Below the pieces are notes generated by a model. It was not told the origin of the DNA and made no database searches. It saw only the letters and a list, made by a program, of their open reading frames with translations. DNA of 22,935 nt from a virus. The DNA lies in the IMG/VR virus record IMGVR_UViG_3300020442_004026, positions 1-22,935 of that record, one strand, 5' to 3'. This document shows, piece by piece, positions 1 to 8,894 of the stretch (positions are counted from its first letter, which is position 1; the number at the start of each line of letters is the position of its first letter). Position numbers and translations under genes: made by a program.

Positions 1-43
1 TTAGTGACTCAAGTTCTCCAATATTTGGAACTAGTAGTGCCAT
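1..43 (-). CDS. 5' end of a probable tail-associated protein (partial)
   Basis: Only the first 14 codons are in the window, reading MALLVPNIGELESL and running off the low-coordinate edge. The start is well supported: AAGGAG lies 8 nt upstream of the ATG, and an exact T4-type late promoter octamer lies 44 nt before the ATG. N-termini of the form MAxLVPNxGE are familiar from small tail-fibre-like virion proteins of marine T4-like phages. That resemblance is from memory and rests on 14 residues. The gene follows the 225-residue protein on the same strand after a 47-nt gap, so it is probably another late virion component. Confidence 0.6.
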   Translation of the reverse strand, partial: MALLVPNIGELESL

Positions 44-51
44 TGAAACAA

Positions 52-57
52 CTCCTT
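52..57 (-). promoter_or_regulatory. Shine-Dalgarno site of the downstream gene
   Basis: AAGGAG on the minus strand, 8 nt before the ATG at 43-41. It is the best Shine-Dalgarno match in the window and decides that start. Confidence 0.75.
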
Positions 58-87
58 CGACAGATGGTAAAAACTTTTAACTAACAT

Positions 88-95
88 TATTTATA
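88..95 (-). promoter_or_regulatory. T4-type late promoter (exact TATAAATA)
   Basis: The minus strand reads TATAAATA, the T4 late -10 consensus used by the phage sigma factor gp55 with gp33 and the gp45 clamp. It overlaps the TAA stop of the 225-residue gene (91-93) and precedes the strong Shine-Dalgarno and ATG of the next gene. Position at a gene junction and an exact match make it likely functional. No transcript data are available. Confidence 0.65.
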
Positions 96-768
96 ATTTT
101 AATTTCAAAGAGATTAGGAATCTCGTGATGTTGCTGACAGAAACCACATCAAACTGAAGAAGATCACCAGCAACTATAGTTGTGTTCCAGTTGGTAAGAA
201 CGTCATCTTTCAGCTTCGTATTATTTATCATCTGAATATTTCCACCGCCCAAGATCGAAGTAAACGTAGGGTATGTGGTGAAATCTGCCTTTTGAATATC
301 GAGAACTAGATCACCCTGTTGTTCAGAGTAAATTACAAGTTGTTCGATAACTCCACTTACATCAATAGTAATAAATCCCTTATCACCAGGTGTCATTGCA
401 AGGTTGCCGCTATCGACAACATAGTTCAAAGTTCTGGTTAAATCTGCAGTAGTAGCAAGTGCAACAATCGAAACTGTAGTGGAAGCAGCGGGTGCTGTTG
501 TGAATACGATGTTGGTTCCAGAAACTACATAATCTTGATCTGGTTTTTGTGCAGCATTACCTAAAATAACAATTAGTTGTTGTGCATTTCCTGGGGTATA
601 TGCGTTATTATCCTTTTTCAATGCAAAACTCGTTGCTACCCCATCAAACTGGGATGCAATACTATCAAGGATAATATTTCCATACTGAATCGATTTAGTG
701 GGGACTTCGTAGTCAACACTAATTCTGTATGGATCGTTGCCAGCTAAACTTACTGCGTTGATGCTCAT
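91..768 (-). CDS. Probable virion tail-appendage protein, 225 aa
   Basis: The protein is beta-rich, without signal peptide or membrane segment. Residues about 33-104 form a module with QFDG, a run of hydrophobic strands, LIVILGNAAQ, a DYVVSG turn and a following AP turn. A closely similar module occurs in the giant protein at 12830-13090. Residues about 125-225 (TPGDKGFITIDVSG, EQQGDLVLDIQKADF, LTNWNTTIVAGDLLQFDV, ending ISLKLKL) resemble a C-terminal beta-sandwich that ends many phage tail and fibre proteins. A peripheral tail or host-contact role is therefore inferred; no enzyme motif is visible. The ATG overlaps the stop of the preceding gene as ATGA, and AGGGG lies 7 nt upstream, which supports this start. 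Exact partner and location in the virion are unknown. Confidence 0.8.
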   Translation of the reverse strand: MSINAVSLAGNDPYRISVDYEVPTKSIQYGNIILDSIASQFDGVATSFALKKDNNAYTPGNAQQLIVILGNAAQKPDQDYVVSGTNIVFTTAPAASTTVSIVALATTADLTRTLNYVVDSGNLAMTPGDKGFITIDVSGVIEQLVIYSEQQGDLVLDIQKADFTTYPTFTSILGGGNIQMINNTKLKDDVLTNWNTTIVAGDLLQFDVVSVSNITRFLISLKLKL

Positions 769-1100
769 TTCGTTACCCCTGGAGTTACCAGAACATTACC
801 TTGAACCACTCTAGTTCTGTAATCGTTCGGTGAAATTAGAATGACATCATATACATATCTTCCACCTTCAATTGCTGCAGTAGCAGTGTAACCCATAGAA
901 ACCTGAACAATTCCTTGCAATCTATCAGGAAAAGATAGAGTTAGAGGAAATGCAGTTGATGAAGATGGATGTTTTCTGATGGAAGAAATACCACTATAAC
1001 CAACCATATTTAATGGCGAACCATTAGAGTTCGCTAGGGAAAAAGAGGCAGTAAAATCCGCCCCTTGTTCCAAAACCAGATTTACAACCCTTGCTGCCAT
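765..1100 (-). CDS. Small beta-sandwich tail protein, 111 aa
   Basis: The sequence has a layout common among small phage and prophage tail proteins: LEQGADFTASFSL, then a GSPLNMVGYSG turn, an IRKHP strand, a GIVQVSM strand, ATAAIEGGRYVYDV, and a final GNVLVTPGV. It looks like a single Ig-like or jelly-roll type beta domain; the fold is inferred from the pattern, not computed. There is no signal peptide or catalytic motif. It is followed by the 225-residue gene with a 4-nt ATGA overlap, so the two are probably translated together and may act in one appendage. No clear Shine-Dalgarno precedes the ATG. A late-promoter-like octamer lies 21 nt upstream. The exact function is not known to me. Confidence 0.75.
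   Translation of the reverse strand: MAARVVNLVLEQGADFTASFSLANSNGSPLNMVGYSGISSIRKHPSSSTAFPLTLSFPDRLQGIVQVSMGYTATAAIEGGRYVYDVILISPNDYRTRVVQGNVLVTPGVTK
776..780 (-). promoter_or_regulatory. Shine-Dalgarno-like AGGGG of the 225-aa gene
   Basis: AGGGG ends 7 nt before the ATG at 768. It lies inside the 3' end of the 111-residue gene, so both an own ribosome site and coupling through the ATGA overlap are possible. Confidence 0.5.
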
Positions 1101-1120
1101 TATTTTAGGTTACTTTTTAG

Positions 1121-1369
1121 TTATTTATCATCTAGTTTAGATACAATGTATCTCATCATGTCTTTAATTTCACTAACTTCCGACTTGATCTTGTCAATTT
1201 CATCAATCTTTCTAAGTTTTTTGTTTCTTTGCTCAAGTTCATGAAGTTTTTGATTTCTCAATTTCATGTATGCAGAATACTCTGTATCAGAGGTGTTTAT
1301 AATTGCATCAGAAGAGGGATCCCTATGAAGTTGGGGATTGCCCTCTACTGGTATCAACTTGTCATCCAT
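1121..1369 (-). CDS. Small conserved phage protein with C-terminal coiled coil, 82 aa
   Basis: The N-terminal third reads LIPVEGNPQLHRDPSSDAI and then INTSDTEYSAYMK, a signature I recognise from short proteins in other marine T4-like phages. Residues about 38-80 are charged (many K, E, R, D) with heptad-like hydrophobic spacing (LHELEQR, IDEIDKI, VSEIKDMM, VSKL) and should form a coiled coil. The ATG starts one base after the TAA of the 2505-residue gene (TAATATG) and has no visible Shine-Dalgarno, so translation probably depends on coupling. That tight link suggests it works with the large tail protein, for example as an oligomeric clamp or assembly factor. This role is inference; function is not established. 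Confidence 0.75.
   Translation of the reverse strand: MDDKLIPVEGNPQLHRDPSSDAIINTSDTEYSAYMKLRNQKLHELEQRNKKLRKIDEIDKIKSEVSEIKDMMRYIVSKLDDK
1122..1129 (-). promoter_or_regulatory. Late-promoter-like octamer GATAAATA
   Basis: The minus strand reads GATAAATA, matching the T4 late consensus at 7 of 8 positions. It overlaps the TAA stop of the 82-residue gene and lies 21 nt before the ATG of the 111-residue gene. The short leader leaves little room for a ribosome site and none is evident. Support comes mostly from its position at the junction. Confidence 0.45.
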
Positions 1370-1370
1370 A

Positions 1371-4300
1371 TTAGATAGAAGCGATTGCTCTCAGGTCTTT
1401 GATCTTAGGTACATATGCGGAATTACTTCCAGTCATCCAAATCTTAAGTTGGAATCCTTCAAACTGAGGTACGTGTTCAATAGTGAACTCGTAAGAACCA
1501 AAGTCATCAATAGACGACGATGATGGTACTCTAGTATCTGGATGTCCATCATTATTACTTTGGTCAATAACCTGACCATTAACGTCAAGATTTTCAAAAC
1601 CAGGGAATAATTCCCAAAGAGGTTCTTGGGGTGCATCAACTCTAAAGAGTCTATATCCAACTCTGATATCACTACTTGGATGTTTGAATGCATCAAAGTA
1701 AACTTTCAGACTATCTGCAGATTTTGCCAGTTCAACAATCTTACTCAGATAAACTGCAGAAGTTGGATCTTCAGTTAGAGAATTTGCTCTAAAATCAGTT
1801 GCGTAATTCTTGATAGGTTCGTTGATTCTATTATTGATAAGAATCAAACTGACTCTATCTAGGTCAATCATTGGCGAAACAAAATCATCATCTGTACTAA
1901 ATGTAAGTTCGACTGTGAATGACTTCTTGCCAGGGAAATCCTGGAGATATCGATCCTCATTCGTTGGAGATGCGATGACTCTTGGACTGGTGAGTTCATT
2001 AGTTTCACCAATTGCACAATCCTCAAATCCCTGATCAATGTAAGCAGAAAGTGAACTATCTGGTGTAGAACCCGAGAAAGTTCTTGCCTTTGCAGTAATA
2101 TTTGTTCCTTCTGGAAGCATCATCTGGAAGTTAGGTAGGAACGCATCGTATGTGATATTTTGCGTTGCTTTTGGACCCTTCTCAAGATTAGTGCTCAGTG
2201 GAACTACATCATAGGAACCGCAAGATTTAGATTCGTTGAAGTAAAGTTTGGGGAAATTGTTAGGATTATTATTACCTCTATCAGTTGCCTTACCATCATT
2301 AGTGCCAGCATTCCACTTGATATAATAGTTATCAAGTCCAATTGGATACTTGCTAAAGTCAGTGTCTTCCATACCATGTTGTCTATTGATTCTTCTCAAT
2401 GAAACGCCAGCCATTTCATATTTGAATACAGAATCTCCAGTTTCATGATCACCAGGTTTAGATTCACCAACACCTCTGGTAATACCTGTTAATGCACCAG
2501 ATGAAGTAGAAACTCCAGTATACTTAATAACTTCATCATCAATTAATACATAACCTGGATTTAGTGAGTCAACTGGTAGATTTTCAAAACTTGTGAAAAT
2601 ACCAACGGATTCAACTGTTAGGTTACCAGTAGAGGATGAATTGTAGTTTGCAGTAAGTTGAACTGGTTTAGTATCAGGTTCAAAACCATATAGTACAACT
2701 CTATCTTGAGTGTCATACATTCCATGATTTCTATGGGTAACCTTGAAGTGTCTACCATCTTGAAGGATACTATTGAAGGTTACGTTTGCATTTGGAATAC
2801 TAATCGTACTAGAAGTTCCAACGTAGAAGACTTCATCTGTTGCATTAACCCCAATCTCACCTTGAATGTTGGTGAGGATGAATCCATTAAACTCTCCAAT
2901 TGCACCAACTTCCTCTGGAATTGATAGAATAAGGTTCTTACCAATTCCATCGGTTTCATCGTAGTTAATAGTAAGGGCATCACCAGAAGCATAACCAGTA
3001 CCTCCAGCAGAAACTGTTGCAGCGATTGCAACTCCATTTTGTACCGAAAGTTCAACCTTAGCACCAGTACCTTCACCAGTGATTGCAATTAGACTTACAT
3101 TATCGTATGCAGTATATGGAGTAGTAAATCCTGAACCTACCGCAGTTAGTGAAAGAGCACTTCCGATACCAATGGAACCAACTACACTATCAAGAGTTGC
3201 ACTAAATCCAGAATTTCCTTTTTGCAACATAGTTACACCAGGTGTCAAATCAGTTTGTTCGGAAGAACTTAGACTTGTACCAATACCAACCAATGCACTT
3301 CTTGAGAAGGTATCAGCAGGATTATTCTTAAGAGTTGCAATTTGACCATTACCTAAGTCAAGATCTGGGTTATAGAATCTAAAAGTAGTCTCTCCAGTCT
3401 CGAATTTGGATCTGTAGACTGTGAACTTAAGGTCTTCCAACTGACTTGGATCCCAAGTTGCACCATTCTGAGACTTGAATAGAGAACCAAGAAGTGGCTG
3501 AGAAGAAACGATAATCTTCTCAGATTCTGGTTTATCAACTGTGGTCACATCTTCTTCACCCATTCTGGAGATGAAGACTGTGTACTCATTAGATGCAGAC
3601 AGAAGAACGAAGCAATAAGATTGACCAGTCTCCAGATAAACAGGAGATGGGAACTCAAACGTTGTTGGAACTGTACCAGTCTTTGAAGTTTCAACATCAA
3701 CTGGTTCAAGAACTACTTCACCGAAAGGAAGGATTTCTGTGGTTGGTAGACCAGTTTGCATGGTTCTGATCTGTCCAGTAACAGGAAGTCCCTGTGTATC
3801 CTTGGTTCTAAAGTAGACTTCAATTTTGGAGATGAATACACCTCTCTCATCTGGAACTTCAAAGGATTGTGCAAGTGGGTCAACCCATCTTGTTTGTTTG
3901 ACGGTTCTATCTTTAAATGTGGTCGATGCCTTAGTTGTAGTGTTCTTTTCTTTCAGAGTTTGTTCATCAGTCTTAATAAGTCTATCAACTTGTGCATTTC
4001 TAATTCTCAATGTAGTCTCTTCAATATTCTGAAGAGTACCAGAAGCAGTAAATGTACTTTCTGCGGTACTATCGGTTGCACCAGAAATCGTACTATTCTC
4101 CTTACTTGTAGTAAGAGTGAAAGTTTTAGTTCCAGTTTCAAACTCGGGTTTAGAAGTTTGTTTTGGATCTGGAATGAACAAGGATCCAATTAAAGTACCA
4201 GCATTGTCAGTAACAAGTCTAACATCAGTTACTTTTGCAATTGCACCACTTGTTTTACCCTTGAGCTTCATATTCTTTACAATATTACCATAATATCCAG

Positions 4301-7300
4301 AAGCAGATTGAAGTTCTAGAGAAGCAGTATCGAGGTTCAGAATTGTAGAGGTACTTGAGTAAGAACCTGGAATTGTCTGACCAGTCTTATATGGGTTAAT
4401 AGTATATGTCTGATCAGGATTCTTATATGGACCATACTTATGATTTGGTTTCGCAAGTCTAGCCTTAATTGCATGAGTACCTTCGTTTCCAGTAATATCT
4501 TCGCCAACCTGGAACGTTCCACTAATCATCTGAATTTCGATGAGTTTTGGAACTGTATACTTCTCCATTAAGACATTATCAAAGAATGGGAAGAGTTTTG
4601 TAGTTGGCTTCAGTCTTCTCGCAACAAATTCAATATTTCTGGATCTCATTGTATGGAGAACTTCGGTAGAAACTACCTTTGGACCCAATTCAACTGTCTC
4701 AAATACTTCACTTACTTTATATTGAATACCCTCTCTAGCCTGTTTCGTAGTAGTGAGAGTAGTGACATTTGTAAACTTAGTATACTTATCTCTAAATGTG
4801 GTAGTAGTTGTAATGGGAATACCACGACCTTTGACCTGTTTTCCTTTATGAGTAGATGTACCAGTCTTCTTGGATCCGACTTTAATCGAACCCATGTTCT
4901 TTTTACCGATAACCTTCTTACCAGTCCAAGTAGTTTCCCATGCACCCCATTGAATTGGAGAAAGTCCAGTATTGGTATCAATACCCAATTCCTGAATGGT
5001 AGATTCGTAGTTACCTTCTTGGTCAATAGTTTTCTTAGTTTTCTTGGTATCAATCCAAGTATCTGTTGCAGGATTCAACTCAATTGCACCAATCCAGTTG
5101 ACGACGTGGAATGGGTTGACGTTTTCATATCTGGTTGCAAACTTATTTTCCAACCACTTCTCATGTGAATACTTGAAGCAGATAACATCTCCTTTCTTAA
5201 CTGAATTTGGAGTTCCAAGTTGTTTAACAAATCTCAAGTCTGCATCAGGATTAGCAGCTCCATCTGCAGTTCCAACGACAGCTTCAGATCCCAGAAGCAT
5301 GTCAATCTGTGTGGAATAGTGTTGTGGTCTGAGATGACCTTCTTCCATATCAATGGAACACTTATGCATAGGATCACCAAGAGATCCAGCAGAAGTACTT
5401 CTGAAGTTATCTACAAAGAATCCAGTCTTGAATTTATCAAGACCAGTAGCACTATCTCTAAGAGTTAAGTTCTTAGTTTCACTTTCAAGAAGAGACAGGG
5501 AAGTGTAATACTCAACATTCTTTAACCTATCTTCCATTCTTGCAATGTCTTGCATTCGGAAGCGTTTGTGATCTGTAAGTGCGATTGTGATGTCCTTAAT
5601 GTTATAAACATATGGTGGCATCTCAATGGTTGCAATCTCCAGAGCAGTAGGAACGTCTTCGGGATTTCTAGGATTTAGTGCGGGGACACCCTGTTTCAGG
5701 AAAAACTCACCATATCTATTAACAAACAACTTATCAATTCTACCAAGATAATAGTCGTAAGATACCTTGATATTCTTATCTCTTGAAAGGAAGAATGGAG
5801 TAGATCCATTTGCAGTTTCAAAAGTTCTAGCACTATATTCAAATGGAGACAGAGTATCTACAGCCAAATCGTAAGCTTTTACTCTTGGTCTTGCATCAAG
5901 GATTTCATTCGCTCTATAGAAATCAATGAAGGGCAGTTCCGCAGTATAAACGGATGGATCATAGGAAGTAACAGTGGTGATGTCTCCATCATCACTAGGT
6001 TCAATATAGAAGTGATTGAAGACAATTTTTAGTTTTTTCGTTGGAGGTGTAACACCTTCTTTTCTGATTAGGAAACTATGGTCGGCATACTCAAGATATT
6101 GAGCAGGATTGAAGATGAAGTCATTAGAAATATCCTTATCACCTTCAGTGAATTTGGTTACATTCGCAGTTAGATTGGATTCTTGGAAAACAACTTTTTC
6201 GCCCTTAATGAAACTATTTTCATTTTGATATACAATATCAACCTCATTACTTCCATTATTGGATACTAGAACAGCAATAGCTTCGCTATCCTGACCAACA
6301 ATTTGTTCACCTTGAATACCATTGAGAATGTTTGCATTCAAATTCTCAAGAGTCAGTTTTGGTAAGGTTGGTTCATTAGCACCATCAGATTCAAAAACTC
6401 CAAGAACAGTTTGTACATCTGGTACTAACAAGGAGATTTCATTATCTTGAACTCTTGTACCATAAACTCTACTATAAGTCAGACCATCACCATTTGTCTT
6501 AGCACCTGTTCCAGATTTTTCGGTATTAGAACGTTCTACCTTCAGAGTGGCACATCTGTTATATACTTTATTTCTGGACTTAAGTTTATTCTTCCTAAGT
6601 GTTGCAGTAAGAACTGCAGCACCATTTTGACTCAAACCACCAAGGGTAACAGTTTTACCAGAAATGAATGCATTATCCTGTTCCAGTCCTTCAATAGTAC
6701 CATCATTATAAACGAGAGTATAATCCTCTTCATCAAAAGGTTCCAATACAATGTTTGGATCACTTTCCAGTGTTGCACTTAGTGCATTTCCAGAAATTGT
6801 AACATCATAAGATTTCTTGAATACAAGATCTCCTTGACTTAAATCTACAGTTGCAACATCAGCATACTCAAGTTCAGCAAACAAGTATGAATCTTTGGCA
6901 TTGAATAATTCTGGAACCAACTTGAATAGACTAGCAGTTTCAATATCAGAAGAAGGAAGAGCACCAATACTTACACCAGTAACACTTGTAGTCGCTTCTA
7001 ATGTAATCTCTTTTCCAGTTGCATTGACGGCCTTTACTCTGTTAAGAGTAATATCTGTTTCGCCTTTTTTATTGTAGGCAAGAATATCACCCGTTTGAAT
7101 ACCTACACCAAAGGTATTGGAAGAACATGTAACATCAGATTCTCCGCCAGCTGCTGCAGTGATGGTAAAGTCTGTACCTTGAGGTGCAATTGCCAGTGGT
7201 TGAGAAAGTCTAATATCGGCAGTCATGTTGCCGTCGAGACTTACAAGTTGTTTTACATCACCAAAACCATAATCTCTAACTTCTTTGATCGTTCTGCCAA

Positions 7301-8888
7301 GTTTTTGACCATTAACACGTAGTGGTTCTCTTTGATTGAAAGATCCAGAAACCTGATACAGAACCATTTGAGTATCTGTACCAGACATCGCAGTCTTCAA
7401 ATAACCACGAGCATTGGAATTGACACCTTCAATCAATGCTGGCAGGGCAACTGCTTTAGCTTCATTAAGTGTGATGTAAGTGTAAGTATTAACATCATAC
7501 AGAGAAGCTACAAAAATAGTGTCAGCACCAGAATATGAATCATTCTTTAGCTGCATGTCATAGACTCTAGCAACACCAATGGGAATACCACTAGCAGTTC
7601 CTGGACTTGCAGTTCTCTTACTATAAAGTGTTACCTGACTACTAGTTCCATATCCAACTTGAGTACAACCATAAACATTATTCAGTTCAATCTGATTGCC
7701 AAAAGCGAAAGGAATAGTCGTATCTAGTTCTTGTTGAGTAGTTCTTGGTTTAGGTACATCAACAAAAACTGTATTGATGGTTTCTACTTCATAACCTTTT
7801 ACGTATGCTTTACCAGGAGAAAGTTGAAGTGCAAGGAGATCTGGGGATGGAGTATTACCCTGTGAAGTAGTTTCATTGGGTCCATAAATGCCGTTATTAC
7901 CAAGACTATCGTTTACAGACTCTTTAGCAATAACTCTGAATGGATTTACATAATAATTACCAGATTCATCATAAGTTCTTCTAGCAAGTTCATCTGTAAT
8001 TAGAGAACTTACGTTTTGTTTTTTGGAGAACTTTAAGAGAACGCCATTCTCAATTCTCATCAACTCGATGAAAGCTTCATCGTTGGTATCTGTTAGAGGT
8101 TTCTTTGTAAGTTCAGTAGAAATCTTCAGTCTATCTGCACCTGGTGCAGCAAAGTTAGAGAATCCTCTAGCATTATCATATAGATCTGCGTTCTTCTGAG
8201 AAGCAACAGCAATCTCTTCGTTAATGAATAGACCAACTCTATAACTTGGAGAGTTGTCGTATTGATCTAGAAGAATAGTTTGAGATTTTACGTCAACGAA
8301 GAATCCTCTGATAAAATATACACCCTCTTCAATTTTTGCAGCAGAACCCGTTCTGATAGCACCAGAAACAATTGCAGTTGCAAAAGAAGAATCTTCCTTA
8401 ATAATGGAAAGACCATAGTCAATATTTTGTAGAGAAAGAAGATTCTCACCATCTACAAAAGTATTAGTTACAAAGTCGCCTTCTCCAGCGCTCTGATATT
8501 TTACATATAAAGTATAATTTCCTTCTTCCGACTGGGTGTCTGAAATGTAGTTTTCTACCTTCGCAGTTACACCACTAATTTCGCCCTTGATAAGTTGACC
8601 AACTAGTTTGTCAATATACAAAGAAACATCGATACCAAGGTGATTGGCATCGATTTGGACACAAGTATACTCTGGGTCGTATGCAATACTACCAGGAATG
8701 ACAACTTCTCCTTCTTTGAAGAAGTGTTTACCAAATTTTTCAACCTGATTCTGGAGAATCGACTGCATCGTCGTCAATTCTCTTGCTTGAATCGGAGTTC
8801 CTGGTTTGAATAGTACTCGTTTATAATTTTTATCTACATCAAAATCGTCAAAATATGGAGAAGCATTGAGGTTCGTATTTTGTGCCAT
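1371..8888 (-). CDS. Giant DUF4815-type tail/baseplate structural protein, 2505 aa
   Basis: Residues 1 to about 420 match the DUF4815 type of marine phage tail proteins: NASPYFDDFDVDKNYKRVLF, PIQARELTTMQSILQNQVEK, later GKAYVKGYEVETINTVFVDV. A second familiar block is at about 1105-1135 (RFRMQDIARMEDRLKNVEYY). Others are at 1413-1440 (MRSRNIEFVARRLKPTTKLF), 1669-1840 (DPLAQSFEVPDERGVFIS, then GSLFKSQNGATW) and the end (LKIWMTGSNSAYVPKIKDLR). Between them are beta repeats, including GGTGY near 1960 and an EVIKYTGVS module near 2105-2150. A 33-residue Lys-rich stretch begins at 1324. There is no signal peptide, membrane segment or enzyme motif. GGAG lies 12 nt upstream within the gp8 3' end, a long spacing. 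It follows gp8 by 6 nt, where T4 has gp9 to gp12. A role as baseplate-peripheral or fibre-bearing protein is inferred. Confidence 0.88.
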   Translation of the reverse strand: MAQNTNLNASPYFDDFDVDKNYKRVLFKPGTPIQARELTTMQSILQNQVEKFGKHFFKEGEVVIPGSIAYDPEYTCVQIDANHLGIDVSLYIDKLVGQLIKGEISGVTAKVENYISDTQSEEGNYTLYVKYQSAGEGDFVTNTFVDGENLLSLQNIDYGLSIIKEDSSFATAIVSGAIRTGSAAKIEEGVYFIRGFFVDVKSQTILLDQYDNSPSYRVGLFINEEIAVASQKNADLYDNARGFSNFAAPGADRLKISTELTKKPLTDTNDEAFIELMRIENGVLLKFSKKQNVSSLITDELARRTYDESGNYYVNPFRVIAKESVNDSLGNNGIYGPNETTSQGNTPSPDLLALQLSPGKAYVKGYEVETINTVFVDVPKPRTTQQELDTTIPFAFGNQIELNNVYGCTQVGYGTSSQVTLYSKRTASPGTASGIPIGVARVYDMQLKNDSYSGADTIFVASLYDVNTYTYITLNEAKAVALPALIEGVNSNARGYLKTAMSGTDTQMVLYQVSGSFNQREPLRVNGQKLGRTIKEVRDYGFGDVKQLVSLDGNMTADIRLSQPLAIAPQGTDFTITAAAGGESDVTCSSNTFGVGIQTGDILAYNKKGETDITLNRVKAVNATGKEITLEATTSVTGVSIGALPSSDIETASLFKLVPELFNAKDSYLFAELEYADVATVDLSQGDLVFKKSYDVTISGNALSATLESDPNIVLEPFDEEDYTLVYNDGTIEGLEQDNAFISGKTVTLGGLSQNGAAVLTATLRKNKLKSRNKVYNRCATLKVERSNTEKSGTGAKTNGDGLTYSRVYGTRVQDNEISLLVPDVQTVLGVFESDGANEPTLPKLTLENLNANILNGIQGEQIVGQDSEAIAVLVSNNGSNEVDIVYQNENSFIKGEKVVFQESNLTANVTKFTEGDKDISNDFIFNPAQYLEYADHSFLIRKEGVTPPTKKLKIVFNHFYIEPSDDGDITTVTSYDPSVYTAELPFIDFYRANEILDARPRVKAYDLAVDTLSPFEYSARTFETANGSTPFFLSRDKNIKVSYDYYLGRIDKLFVNRYGEFFLKQGVPALNPRNPEDVPTALEIATIEMPPYVYNIKDITIALTDHKRFRMQDIARMEDRLKNVEYYTSLSLLESETKNLTLRDSATGLDKFKTGFFVDNFRSTSAGSLGDPMHKCSIDMEEGHLRPQHYSTQIDMLLGSEAVVGTADGAANPDADLRFVKQLGTPNSVKKGDVICFKYSHEKWLENKFATRYENVNPFHVVNWIGAIELNPATDTWIDTKKTKKTIDQEGNYESTIQELGIDTNTGLSPIQWGAWETTWTGKKVIGKKNMGSIKVGSKKTGTSTHKGKQVKGRGIPITTTTTFRDKYTKFTNVTTLTTTKQAREGIQYKVSEVFETVELGPKVVSTEVLHTMRSRNIEFVARRLKPTTKLFPFFDNVLMEKYTVPKLIEIQMISGTFQVGEDITGNEGTHAIKARLAKPNHKYGPYKNPDQTYTINPYKTGQTIPGSYSSTSTILNLDTASLELQSASGYYGNIVKNMKLKGKTSGAIAKVTDVRLVTDNAGTLIGSLFIPDPKQTSKPEFETGTKTFTLTTSKENSTISGATDSTAESTFTASGTLQNIEETTLRIRNAQVDRLIKTDEQTLKEKNTTTKASTTFKDRTVKQTRWVDPLAQSFEVPDERGVFISKIEVYFRTKDTQGLPVTGQIRTMQTGLPTTEILPFGEVVLEPVDVETSKTGTVPTTFEFPSPVYLETGQSYCFVLLSASNEYTVFISRMGEEDVTTVDKPESEKIIVSSQPLLGSLFKSQNGATWDPSQLEDLKFTVYRSKFETGETTFRFYNPDLDLGNGQIATLKNNPADTFSRSALVGIGTSLSSSEQTDLTPGVTMLQKGNSGFSATLDSVVGSIGIGSALSLTAVGSGFTTPYTAYDNVSLIAITGEGTGAKVELSVQNGVAIAATVSAGGTGYASGDALTINYDETDGIGKNLILSIPEEVGAIGEFNGFILTNIQGEIGVNATDEVFYVGTSSTISIPNANVTFNSILQDGRHFKVTHRNHGMYDTQDRVVLYGFEPDTKPVQLTANYNSSSTGNLTVESVGIFTSFENLPVDSLNPGYVLIDDEVIKYTGVSTSSGALTGITRGVGESKPGDHETGDSVFKYEMAGVSLRRINRQHGMEDTDFSKYPIGLDNYYIKWNAGTNDGKATDRGNNNPNNFPKLYFNESKSCGSYDVVPLSTNLEKGPKATQNITYDAFLPNFQMMLPEGTNITAKARTFSGSTPDSSLSAYIDQGFEDCAIGETNELTSPRVIASPTNEDRYLQDFPGKKSFTVELTFSTDDDFVSPMIDLDRVSLILINNRINEPIKNYATDFRANSLTEDPTSAVYLSKIVELAKSADSLKVYFDAFKHPSSDIRVGYRLFRVDAPQEPLWELFPGFENLDVNGQVIDQSNNDGHPDTRVPSSSSIDDFGSYEFTIEHVPQFEGFQLKIWMTGSNSAYVPKIKDLRAIASI

Positions 8889-8894
8889 TTTTTA

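Noticed and set aside
222-229. GATAAATA inside the 225-aa gene as a promoter
   Set aside because: It lies within coding sequence (MINN codons) with no gene start suitably downstream; such 7-mers are expected a few times by chance on this strand.
3756-5168. Plus-strand open frames at 3756-4193 and 4653-5168
   Set aside because: They lie antisense to strongly conserved parts of the DUF4815 gene, have Cys/Ser-rich compositions typical of shadow frames, and show no ribosome site or family resemblance.
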